From Anaerolineales bacterium (GTDB lineage Bacteria; Chloroflexota; Anaerolineae; Anaerolineales; E44-bin32), in contig DAOUTT010000123.1 in NCBI GenBank assembly GCA_030668545.1, positions 1 to 6,709 of the forward strand: a stretch of 6,709 nucleotides of DNA, given 5' to 3'. The notes beneath the pieces were generated by a model. The model was not told the origin of the DNA. It was given only the letters and a program-made list of their open reading frames with translations, and ran no database searches. A program made the position numbers and the translations under genes. Every line of letters starts with the position of its first letter. The stretch's first letter is position 1. This document shows, piece by piece, positions 1 through 5,898 of the stretch.

Positions 1-4
1 CAAA

Positions 5-880
5 TCAATCTTTTACGTAAGGTTGTCCAAGTGCTTCGGGCGTTGCCGCACCCCATTTCGTCCTGAACCACTTCGTAGACATGAGCAGCAGGGCACCAAG
101 CGTGATGGCGAAGGGCACTGTCCTCCAAATGTATCGGGACATGAGACCAGGGAGAAACAACTGTGGGTTAAGCGACAGCTGCCAGAGGGTGCCAAAAAGG
201 ATGGAGCCACCTAAGAGGATGAAAGGATTCCACATTGAGAAGAAAACGAGAGCGAGGGCGATAAAACCCCTGCCAAGAAGGAAGTTATAATTCCACACCG
301 GGTTGTAATCCAGTGAGTAGATCGCACCCGCAAAGCCCATCAACATCCCACCGCCGACAACACATAAATACCGCGTCTTGGCGACGCTAATGCCTGATAC
401 CTCCGCGACTTCTGGATTCTCTCCGACCGATCGAATACTTAACCCCAGGCTCGTCCTTGATAGTATGAACCAGATGATCACCGTCAAGGCTATGGCCACG
501 AAGAAGAAGGGGGAGAGACCCAGGATCGTGGGGATCCTCTCCATTCCGAGCGGACCCGTGTAGGGGCTGCCGATATACGTGGTGAGCCCGAAGCCCAGGA
601 TCCATATTCCCATGCCGCTTATCACTTGGTCCCCTCCGAGCGTTATGGAAAATATTCCGTGGAGAAGGCCGATCAATCCTCCGACGGCAATTCCCACTAA
701 GAAGCCGAGCAAATAGCTCCCGGTGGTTTTAGCGGTGATAAAGCCCAGCGTGGCGCCGAAGAGCATGACTCCCTCGATGCCGACATTGAGAATCCCCGAA
801 CGCTGTCCGAAGAGTTCACCAAGCGCGGCAATTGTGAAGATGGTTGAGGCATCGAGGCTTCTAATGAAGAACTCCCACAT
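5..880 (-). CDS. ABC transporter permease, BMP/nucleoside-type importer (second permease, NupQ/YufQ-like)
   Basis: Second integral membrane subunit of a BMP-type (nucleoside-class) ABC importer, predicted at 291 residues. It is highly hydrophobic, with about eight membrane stretches. The family hallmark is near the N-terminus: GELFGQRSGILNVGIEG at residues 21-37. A GGDQVISG segment at 82-89 matches the loop that usually carries an NxVIxG motif. A cytoplasmic EAA-like coupling loop (RSVGENPEVAEVSGIS) lies at about 150-165 and should contact the ATPase. I chose ATG at 880. It is preceded by AAGGAGAG (886-893) and overlaps the TGA of the upstream permease by one base (TGATG). A longer reading from TTG at 907 would place the ribosome binding site inside the gene. 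This is the last operon gene in view; it ends four bases from the window edge, so further genes may follow. Family assignment is secure; the substrate is not determined. Confidence 0.93.
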   Translation of the reverse strand: MWEFFIRSLDASTIFTIAALGELFGQRSGILNVGIEGVMLFGATLGFITAKTTGSYLLGFLVGIAVGGLIGLLHGIFSITLGGDQVISGMGIWILGFGLTTYIGSPYTGPLGMERIPTILGLSPFFFVAIALTVIIWFILSRTSLGLSIRSVGENPEVAEVSGISVAKTRYLCVVGGGMLMGFAGAIYSLDYNPVWNYNFLLGRGFIALALVFFSMWNPFILLGGSILFGTLWQLSLNPQLFLPGLMSRYIWRTVPFAITLGALLLMSTKWFRTKWGAATPEALGQPYVKD

Positions 881-1992
881 CAAGGCTCTCCTTCGGAATT
901 TTCCCAAATAAACTTATACCTGTAGAAAAACTGAAAGGCGACGAGCGTGATCATTAATACGCCGAGCAGGGCGAAATCAACGCCGAAACTCATGCCCAGC
1001 TTGCCCTGCACGAACCGGCCGCCAACTGACAGCCCACCAAAAAGAAACGCCACAGGGATGGCAGCTAATGGATTCCCCCGAGAAATTAAACCGCAAATAA
1101 TGCCATAAAAAGCAAGGTCGCCAAAACTGCCATACGTCCTGGCGATTTTATAGACACCTGGAACTGCGGCGAAGTAGTGATACCCGGCTAGTCCAGCCAA
1201 TGCTCCGCCCATGATAAATACAAGCAACGGGATCGAGAAATTACTAATTCCGGCGTATGCGGCTGCGGTTGGATTCTCGCCATACGCTCGAATTTCATAA
1301 CCGATTTTAGTTTTGCGCAGCACGAAATATAAAAGCAAAGCTACACCAAGGGCGATAAAGATGGTGAAGGGGACGCCAAAGATTAACGATGGCTGAAGGG
1401 ATGGAGGTAACTCAAAACTTTCACCTCTTCCTCCAGGGTTCATAAAGATGCCGCCTTCTTTGATAAAGAATGAAACCACCCAGAAAGTTATGAAATTCAA
1501 CATCATGGTCACCACGATCTCATTGACGTTGTATTTCCCTTTTAGGAATCCTGCGATTCCGCCAATGAACGCACCTCCAAGCATTGCCGCGATCAACATC
1601 ATCAATATCACCAACGTGACAGGAAGTTCGACGGATTGGAATTCTTTAACACCCAGCGCAAGCAGCACAGCATAGACGGCTAACGATCCCGCGTAGAGCT
1701 GGCCGGCCATACCTATGTTCCATAATCCAGCCGCAAATGGGAGGATGAAAGCATACGTGCAAAGCAAAATGAAGATGAATCTATTCATCGTCAATGGGAG
1801 GCCAAAGGGGTTTGCAAATGCGTAGGAGAAGATTTCAGCGTAGGCGGTGAGCGGATTGATCCCGGCGAGTATAAAAATGATGCTGAAGATGGCAAGAGCG
1901 ACGATGATGGCGAGGATGGAGATTCCTGCTGCTTGCCATCCAGATAGCGATACTCTTTTCTCCAGTCTAAGTTCGTGGCTGCCTATCCTCAT
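880..1992 (-). CDS. ABC transporter permease, BMP/nucleoside-type importer (first permease, NupP/YufP-like)
   Basis: First integral membrane subunit of the same importer, 370 residues, a usual length for the family. A short basic cytoplasmic N-terminus is followed by a long hydrophobic segment at about 22-44, then roughly eight or nine more. Family motifs are visible: AAGLWNIGMAGQLYAGS at about 87-103 (commonly FNIGAEGQ), KYNVNEIVVTMMLN at about 153-166 (the NEVxxTxMLN motif), and an EAA-like coupling loop (KIGYEIRAYGENPTAAAYAG) at about 229-248. The start is well defined: ATG at 1992 overlaps the upstream ATPase stop as ATGA and has GAGGA (1999-2003) six bases upstream. The gene ends in TGATG with the next permease. 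These overlaps suggest translational coupling and fixed stoichiometry of the two permeases, which should form a heterodimeric channel. Confidence 0.94.
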   Translation of the reverse strand: MRIGSHELRLEKRVSLSGWQAAGISILAIIVALAIFSIIFILAGINPLTAYAEIFSYAFANPFGLPLTMNRFIFILLCTYAFILPFAAGLWNIGMAGQLYAGSLAVYAVLLALGVKEFQSVELPVTLVILMMLIAAMLGGAFIGGIAGFLKGKYNVNEIVVTMMLNFITFWVVSFFIKEGGIFMNPGGRGESFELPPSLQPSLIFGVPFTIFIALGVALLLYFVLRKTKIGYEIRAYGENPTAAAYAGISNFSIPLLVFIMGGALAGLAGYHYFAAVPGVYKIARTYGSFGDLAFYGIICGLISRGNPLAAIPVAFLFGGLSVGGRFVQGKLGMSFGVDFALLGVLMITLVAFQFFYRYKFIWENSEGEP

Positions 1993-3545
1993 GCTGATTC
2001 CTCATCCAGCTGGATGCCTGCCATCATGGCGCCGACAAGCTCTCGTTTTGCATCTTCTCCGGGCAGGATACCCATGAACTCGCCCTCATAGATCGGCGCA
2101 ACCCAATCACTAAGTGATAACACCTCATCAAGGTCCTCGGAGATAAGCAAAACCCCCGCTCCTTCCTTTTTGGCGTCGATGAGCTTATTGCGAACAAACT
2201 CTGTAGCCCCAACATCGAGACCCTGCGTAGGTAAATCCACAATCAAAAGCCGTGGCTTCCGGGAGAGCACGCGCGCCAGGATGAGCTTTTGAAGATTCCC
2301 TCCAGAGAGGCATTTTGCCTCGATGTCGGCACCTGGTGTGACAACGTCGTACTCTGCTATGATGTCGTTGGTAAGCTCGCGGATCTTCTTTGTGTCAAGA
2401 ACGCCGCGCCGGTAATATTCATGATCGAAGTAATAATTCATCGTGACATTTTCAATCAGGGAGAAATCTGCAATCGAACCCATGGCGATACGATCCGCGG
2501 GGACATACCCGATTCCCAGCTGCCACCTTTTTAAACTGTCGGCATATGTGATATCTTCCCCGTCCAACGAAATACTGCCCCCCTCTGGCTTGCGAAGTCC
2601 GGCAAGCACCTCCACCAATTCGCGTTGCCCGTTACCAGAGATTCCCGCTACCCCGAAGATCTCCCCTTCACGGATCGAAAATGAGACACCGTTCAGCGCC
2701 ATGGCACCTTTATCGCTGAAGGCAGAGAGGTCATCGACCTGAAGGATCGTCTCTCCTTTTTTTACCGTAGTCCTTTGAGTCCGAAAAACAACTTCTCGTC
2801 CTACCATTTCTTTGGCTAGACTCTGCTCTGTAGCTTCAGATGTGTCGATGCAGGAGACAACCTTTCCTTTACGCAATACCGTCACGCGATCGCTTATTTG
2901 TAAAACGATGGGCAGTTTGTGGGTGATGAATGGGACGATGGCAAGGTCGCCTGCGGACATAGCTTTGATGGAGATGAGAAGTTTTTCGGTTTCGATCGGG
3001 GTCAGGGCGGAGGATGGTTCGTCAAGAATGAGAACTTCTGCGCCACGATAGAGCGCCTTAATAATCTCCACCAGTTGTTTCTCGCCTTCAGAAAGCTGCC
3101 AAACTTTTGCGTTCAGATCCAGGCTGAATCCATACTTTTCGCAAATTTCAAGCACCTCTTTTTCAGCTCTCTTCAGATTGAGTATTTTCCCGGCGTGAGG
3201 ATGCCCGAGGATGATATTTTCGATGACACTATGAGCGGGGATGAGTTTGCGATGCTGATGGACCATCCCGATTCCCAGGTCGATAGCATCGAGAGGGGAT
3301 TTGAACCTGACCTCTTCTCCTCCGATGAATATCTCACCTTCGTCAGGTTGATACTGGCCGAAAAGGATTTTCATCAAGGTGGTTTTTCCTGCGCCATTCT
3401 CCCCTAGAACGGCGTGAATTTCACCCACTCGAATCTTAAAATCGATCTGATCATTGGCGACTACGCCCGGGAACCGCTTTGTAATTCCTCGCGCTTCTAA
3501 GATCGATTCCCCGCGTTTTATATCTTGTATGAGCACTTTTTGCAC
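1989..3545 (-). CDS. ABC transporter ATP-binding protein, two fused nucleotide-binding domains (NupO/YufO-like)
   Basis: Energising subunit of the importer, 518 residues, with two ABC ATPase domains in one chain, as in RbsA/MglA and NupO-type proteins. Domain 1 has all the usual elements: Walker A GENGAGKT (48-55), Q-loop Gln97, signature LSEGEKQ (151-157), Walker B VLILDE with catalytic Glu176, and H-loop His209 in FITHKL. Domain 2 is partly degenerate. Its P-loop reads GISGNGQR (301-308) with no GK[ST] lysine, its signature LSGGNLQK (413-420) is intact, Walker B LLIVD (433-437) is followed by Leu instead of Glu, and no His is seen at the H-loop (LLISEDLDEV). A YVPADR motif (347-352) is typical of this class. 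Asymmetry of this kind is common in the family, so one catalytic site probably does most of the hydrolysis. The start is GTG at 3545, the first usable start after an in-frame TAG, with GGAAGAG (3552-3558) six bases upstream. Confidence 0.95.
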   Translation of the reverse strand: MQKVLIQDIKRGESILEARGITKRFPGVVANDQIDFKIRVGEIHAVLGENGAGKTTLMKILFGQYQPDEGEIFIGGEEVRFKSPLDAIDLGIGMVHQHRKLIPAHSVIENIILGHPHAGKILNLKRAEKEVLEICEKYGFSLDLNAKVWQLSEGEKQLVEIIKALYRGAEVLILDEPSSALTPIETEKLLISIKAMSAGDLAIVPFITHKLPIVLQISDRVTVLRKGKVVSCIDTSEATEQSLAKEMVGREVVFRTQRTTVKKGETILQVDDLSAFSDKGAMALNGVSFSIREGEIFGVAGISGNGQRELVEVLAGLRKPEGGSISLDGEDITYADSLKRWQLGIGYVPADRIAMGSIADFSLIENVTMNYYFDHEYYRRGVLDTKKIRELTNDIIAEYDVVTPGADIEAKCLSGGNLQKLILARVLSRKPRLLIVDLPTQGLDVGATEFVRNKLIDAKKEGAGVLLISEDLDEVLSLSDWVAPIYEGEFMGILPGEDAKRELVGAMMAGIQLDEESA

Positions 3546-3590
3546 TGGACACTCTTCCGTGAGGAGGGCATTATCTTGTATGCCGGTCTA

Positions 3591-3618
3591 GCTGTTTTCA
3601 TCCGTGATTCGAAACAGC
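3591..3618 (-). repeat. inverted repeat upstream of the ATPase gene
   Basis: GCTGTTT (3591-3597) and AAACAGC (3612-3618) form a perfect seven-base stem around a 14-base loop, with its near edge 45 bases upstream of the GTG start of the ATPase gene. It could be an operator or an mRNA structure. No known motif was recognised, and a seven-base stem in a gap this size is only suggestive. Confidence 0.3.
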
Positions 3619-3665
3619 CGACACTCGATAGGGGCGATATCGATAACTTCCAAGATTGTTATGTG

Positions 3666-3693
3666 ATTGTAATAATCTGAAGTTGATCTGCAA
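3666..3693 (-). promoter_or_regulatory. weak internal promoter candidate before the ATPase gene
   Basis: On the minus strand, TTGCAG (3693-3688) and TACAAT (3671-3666) are separated by 16 bases. The -10 box is good and the -35 box is poor. The pair sits immediately downstream of the intergenic hairpin and could give the ATPase-permease genes some independent transcription. Low certainty. Confidence 0.22.
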
Positions 3694-3756
3694 GCAGGCA
3701 TGAGGCTCCCATTCCTGGGATTTGCGCTCAAGATTGGGAGTCTCATGCTTGTGCTT
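3692..3756 (-). promoter_or_regulatory. long imperfect hairpin between lipoprotein and ATPase genes
   Basis: An inverted repeat in the 263-base gap after the lipoprotein stop pairs 3698-3714 with 3732-3748: 15 of 17 positions are Watson-Crick pairs, with a 17-base loop. An outer five-base stem (AAGCA at 3692-3696 with TGCTT at 3752-3756) extends it across a small internal loop. No U-run follows in either direction, so it does not look like a simple intrinsic terminator. A role in 3'-end protection, processing or partial termination that keeps lipoprotein mRNA above transporter mRNA would fit the operon type; that role is inferred. Confidence 0.55.
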
Positions 3757-3779
3757 GGTCGTGCATTTTAGGCATTAAT

Positions 3780-3797
3780 GTGATCGTGGAGGATCAC
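3780..3797 (-). repeat. small inverted repeat just after the lipoprotein stop
   Basis: GTGATC (3780-3785) and GATCAC (3792-3797) form a perfect six-base stem with a six-base loop, twelve bases past the lipoprotein stop codon in the direction of transcription. No poly-U tract follows. It may act with the larger hairpin at 3692-3756 as a 3' boundary of the lipoprotein message, but the stem is short and could be chance. Confidence 0.3.
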
Positions 3798-3808
3798 CTA
3801 ACGCTGTT

Positions 3809-5149
3809 TTACTCCAATATCGTCACGCCTTCAACGTCGAAGTTGAACTGGGAGAGCAGCCACTCGTCAGTCGCCGTCTCGCCAGCCGCTTTAACCGTTG
3901 TCCCTGCGGCAGGAATTGGTGTGCCTTCGAGTGCCAGTCCTGTTCCGTTGCTGACAAACGCCAGCTCGGTGAATGGATCCCACACCCCGGCTATCATCTC
4001 GTTTCTTCGTAGTTTAACAAGATCTACGATCTCCTGCGGGATCAGCGGTAGTGCGGCCGGGCTGATAGCGTCCACGCCGACTTTATTGTCATTCATGATG
4101 TCCACGGTGGGGGCTTCTGTGCCATCCGCCAAGACCATGAATGATTCCATACCGAGATAGAGAACGGTCGTCGGATTCTCTTCTCCGGCCAGGAATTCGC
4201 TCAACATGTAGTTGTAGAGGACTTCCCACCGCGTATCGAAGGATACGGCGACAGTATCTGTGTCCGACCAACCATAGAAGCCGACAATATCCATGTCCTT
4301 GCCGACGAACCAGATACCTTGTTCTGTGGCAACATCAAGGGGAGACCCAGAATCCGTTTGCTGGGTGAGGACGTCCACGTCGTACTGGGTAATCAAAGTC
4401 TCGGCGATATCGCGTTCTTCCGTGGGCAGGTACCAGTCACCGACATACTTCACGTAGATATTGACATCTTTGTCGAGTAACGCGGCTGCATCCTGCACGC
4501 CTAGAATAAAGCCATTCTGCCGCCTGATGACCTGAACGGATGGGAATGCCGAGACGATGCCGATATTACCCGTTTCGGTCAATGCGCCAGCGATGAGCCC
4601 TTCCAAATAGAGCGCTTGGTACTGTCGCGGGAAAAGTCGAATGAAGTTTTGTTTTGTGGTTAGATCACTGGCGATGATCGAGCCAAAGTAGACATCCGGG
4701 TACTTGTCGGCGATATCCTTCAAGGGCATCCCCATGAATTCTGCATTGCCAATGACGATGTCAGCGCCGTCCGCGATCATTTCCTCTGCGTAGGGATTTG
4801 TGAGATCCGGTCCTACTTCCTCACGGAAAACATAATCCACGTTCGGATACGCCTCAGCTATGCGCTTACCAGCACGATCGTGAGCGCCGGACCAGGTGGT
4901 CCCTTCGATAACACTGAAGTGCAGTATCGCGAGAGTCGCACCTTCTTCGACCACTGGGGGTTCTTCAACCACCGGGGGTTCTTCAACCACCGGGGGTTCT
5001 TCAACCACCAGGGGTTCTTCAACCACCGGGGGTTCTTCCGCTGCTGGTGCACACATCGTTGTTCCTAGAACCATTAAAGCTGTGATTACAACTAAACCAA
5101 TCACTCTTAATAGCGCCCTATGCTTCTTTGGAAAGAGTTTGCTGATCAT
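3809..5149 (-). CDS. BMP-family substrate-binding lipoprotein of a nucleoside-type ABC importer
   Basis: Extracytoplasmic ligand-binding subunit, 446 residues from the start chosen here. The N-terminus looks like a lipoprotein signal: basic residues (KKHRALLR, 8-15), a hydrophobic core (16-29) and Cys33 followed by APAAEEP. The residue before Cys is Met, which is not a canonical lipobox. Residues 40-69 are five PPVVEE-type repeats, probably a flexible tether from the lipid anchor. The BMP/Med (PF02608-like) fold follows from about 71. Features supporting it are WSGAHDRAGKR, similar to the WTYxHDxGR form seen in one BMP subgroup, YQALYLEGLIAGAL, NIGIVSAFPS, and DTDTVAVSFDTRWE near the C-terminal lobe. 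ATG at 5149 was chosen over ATG at 5170 because GAGGAGGAG (5157-5165) lies seven bases upstream of it; the longer reading would translate that site as TRRR. First gene of the operon. The ligand is probably a nucleoside or purine derivative, by family only. Confidence 0.93.
   Translation of the reverse strand: MISKLFPKKHRALLRVIGLVVITALMVLGTTMCAPAAEEPPVVEEPLVVEEPPVVEEPPVVEEPPVVEEGATLAILHFSVIEGTTWSGAHDRAGKRIAEAYPNVDYVFREEVGPDLTNPYAEEMIADGADIVIGNAEFMGMPLKDIADKYPDVYFGSIIASDLTTKQNFIRLFPRQYQALYLEGLIAGALTETGNIGIVSAFPSVQVIRRQNGFILGVQDAAALLDKDVNIYVKYVGDWYLPTEERDIAETLITQYDVDVLTQQTDSGSPLDVATEQGIWFVGKDMDIVGFYGWSDTDTVAVSFDTRWEVLYNYMLSEFLAGEENPTTVLYLGMESFMVLADGTEAPTVDIMNDNKVGVDAISPAALPLIPQEIVDLVKLRRNEMIAGVWDPFTELAFVSNGTGLALEGTPIPAAGTTVKAAGETATDEWLLSQFNFDVEGVTILE
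4943..5032 (-). repeat. five tandem 18-bp units encoding PPVVEE
   Basis: Five back-to-back 18-base units start at 4943, 4961, 4979, 4997 and 5015. On the plus strand the unit reads TTCTTCAACCACCGGGGG; three copies are identical, and the first and fourth differ at two positions and one position. Read on the minus strand, each unit codes for PPVVEE (one copy PLVVEE), giving residues 40-69 of the lipoprotein linker. The unit is exactly six codons, so gain or loss of a copy keeps the frame and only changes tether length. Confidence 0.97.
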
Positions 5150-5156
5150 CTGGTGT

Positions 5157-5165
5157 CTCCTCCTC
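5157..5165 (-). promoter_or_regulatory. ribosome binding site deciding the lipoprotein start
   Basis: The minus strand reads GAGGAGGAG, then seven bases (ACACCAG), then ATG at 5149. This is a near-ideal Shine-Dalgarno sequence. It falls inside the first seven codons of the longer alternative reading that starts at 5170, which itself has no good site upstream. The 5149 start is therefore preferred. Confidence 0.8.
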
Positions 5166-5267
5166 GTCATTCTTGGCTATTCGTAGCGACTCAACTGTAA
5201 ATAATTCTGCGCATGACGTTCTGCGTATTTTTCTTCCTATAGTTCCTCCTCTCTTAGAATGATATCC

Positions 5268-5296
5268 ATTGTAGGGAATTCTATATTACTCGTCAA
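5268..5296 (-). promoter_or_regulatory. sigma70-type promoter of the importer operon
   Basis: On the minus strand, TTGACG (5296-5291) is followed by a 17-base spacer and TACAAT (5273-5268). Each box matches the consensus at five of six positions and the spacing is optimal. Transcription would begin near 5261-5265, leaving a 5' leader of about 115 bases before ATG 5149. No other pair of this quality was found upstream of the lipoprotein gene. The leader also carries a second purine-rich tract, AGAGGAGGAA, near 5243-5252, with no start codon at suitable spacing. Confidence 0.7.
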
Positions 5297-5727
5297 TTCT
5301 TTGCGCTCCATTAATGTAATCGCATATTGTGAGAAGAAAGCCTTTTGATTGACTACCTAGTATGGTTCACGGGAGAGGGTTTGTCCGTCTGGGATTTCTG
5401 CAACTGACACAACATTCTCTGAAACGACCACACCTCGCAGGATGGTCTGTGTGAGTTATCCGTTCATATATTATGTGGTCTGGATTGGAATGAAGTACCC
5501 CGCGCAAATGCGTGTTTCGCGGTTGGAATCATGAACAACTAGATCTGCGAGGGGACTTGACCGTCCAGGGGATTTGTATCCGATTGCGCGAAAACTCGGT
5601 TTCTTGGATCATGGCATCCCGCATCCGTTTATCCTGAGCGTAGCCGGTGGGTTCAAGCAAAGAATCCTGACGCCCTTCCAAGATAAGAGGGCAGGCAGCT
5701 GCGTAAGATCATACGTCTATGCTAATA

Positions 5728-5756
5728 TTGAATTCACGGCTGGATGGATATATCAT
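5728..5756 (+). promoter_or_regulatory. candidate promoter for the cyclase-ATPase gene
   Basis: TTGAAT (5728-5733) and TATCAT (5751-5756) are spaced by 17 bases. The -10 box matches the consensus at five of six positions and the -35 box at four. Transcription would start near 5763, about 135 bases before ATG 5899. Assigned by hand from consensus only; other weak pairs exist nearby. Confidence 0.35.
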
Positions 5757-5779
5757 GGATAAGATGAAGAAGGCTTGCG

Positions 5780-5893
5780 ATGTTTAAGAGTCGTGCAGGT
5801 AACACCAACGCAACATTGGAGAAGGTAAATTCCCCATCTTGTGTCTTCGTTTTTTATCGCCTCAAGATGTCTCGATTTCTTAGGAGTAGGTAG
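5780..5893 (+). CDS. possible 37-codon leader ORF upstream of the cyclase gene
   Basis: An ATG at 5780 opens 37 codons, ending at TAG 5891-5893, five bases before the cyclase ATG. AGAAGG lies six bases upstream of it, an acceptable ribosome binding site. The peptide (starting MFKSRAGNTNATLEK, ending MSRFLRSR) matches nothing I recognise and has no membrane segment. If translated, ribosomes finishing here could reinitiate at the cyclase start. Its ending so close to that start is the main argument for it. Chance remains likely for so short a frame. Confidence 0.2.
   Translation: MFKSRAGNTNATLEKVNSPSCVFVFYRLKMSRFLRSR
5835..5869 (+). repeat. inverted repeat just upstream of the cyclase start
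   Basis: CATCTTG (5835-5841) and CAAGATG (5863-5869) are perfect seven-base arms around a 21-base spacer that includes TTTTTT. They end 29 bases before ATG 5899 and 12 bases before its AGGAG. An operator or a leader structure is possible; chance is also possible. Confidence 0.25.
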
Positions 5894-5898
5894 TCCAA

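Larger units (their letters stand above)
5171..5898. other. 728-base divergent intergenic region without a convincing gene
   Basis: This region separates the leftward importer operon from the rightward cyclase gene. It contains the operon promoter (5268-5296), a weaker rightward promoter candidate (5728-5756), a possible short ORF (5780-5893), a degenerate direct repeat (5373-5400 and 5549-5577), a GC hairpin (CCGCG 5500-5504 with CGCGG 5518-5522), and an inverted repeat CATCTTG/CAAGATG (5835-5841, 5863-5869) near the cyclase start. No tRNA, known riboswitch or insertion sequence end was recognised. ORFs of 62-72 codons here lack ribosome binding sites or recognisable domains. Its length is notable for a bacterial intergenic region and may include decayed sequence. 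Confidence 0.6.

Noticed and set aside
2640..2645. Second ATPase domain as a broken gene because its P-loop lacks the GK[ST] lysine
   Set aside because: A degenerate second nucleotide site is common in this double-domain ATPase family, and the frame and remaining motifs are intact.
2919..3407. 162-codon plus-strand ORF
   Set aside because: It lies entirely antisense to the first ATPase domain, which has intact motifs; no homology recognised.
3692..3756. Intrinsic terminator after the lipoprotein gene
   Set aside because: The stem is strong enough, but no T-run follows in either direction, so it is kept as a structural or processing element.
4943..5032. CRISPR-like array of short repeats
   Set aside because: The 18-bp units are directly adjacent with no spacers and are codons of the lipoprotein linker.
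4896..5186. 96-codon plus-strand ORF rich in Ser, Thr and Gly
   Set aside because: It is the antisense reading of the PPVVEE repeat and the signal region of the lipoprotein; the repetitive protein is a by-product of the tandem DNA repeat.
5149..5265. Purine riboswitch in the operon leader
   Set aside because: A nucleoside importer makes this attractive, but I find no conserved TCTACC-type core or flanking three-way junction in the leader.
5574..5762. 62-codon plus-strand ORF starting at TTG in the intergenic region
   Set aside because: The only purine-rich stretch upstream is too close to the TTG to act as a ribosome binding site; no recognisable domain; part of it coincides with a possible dispersed-repeat remnant.
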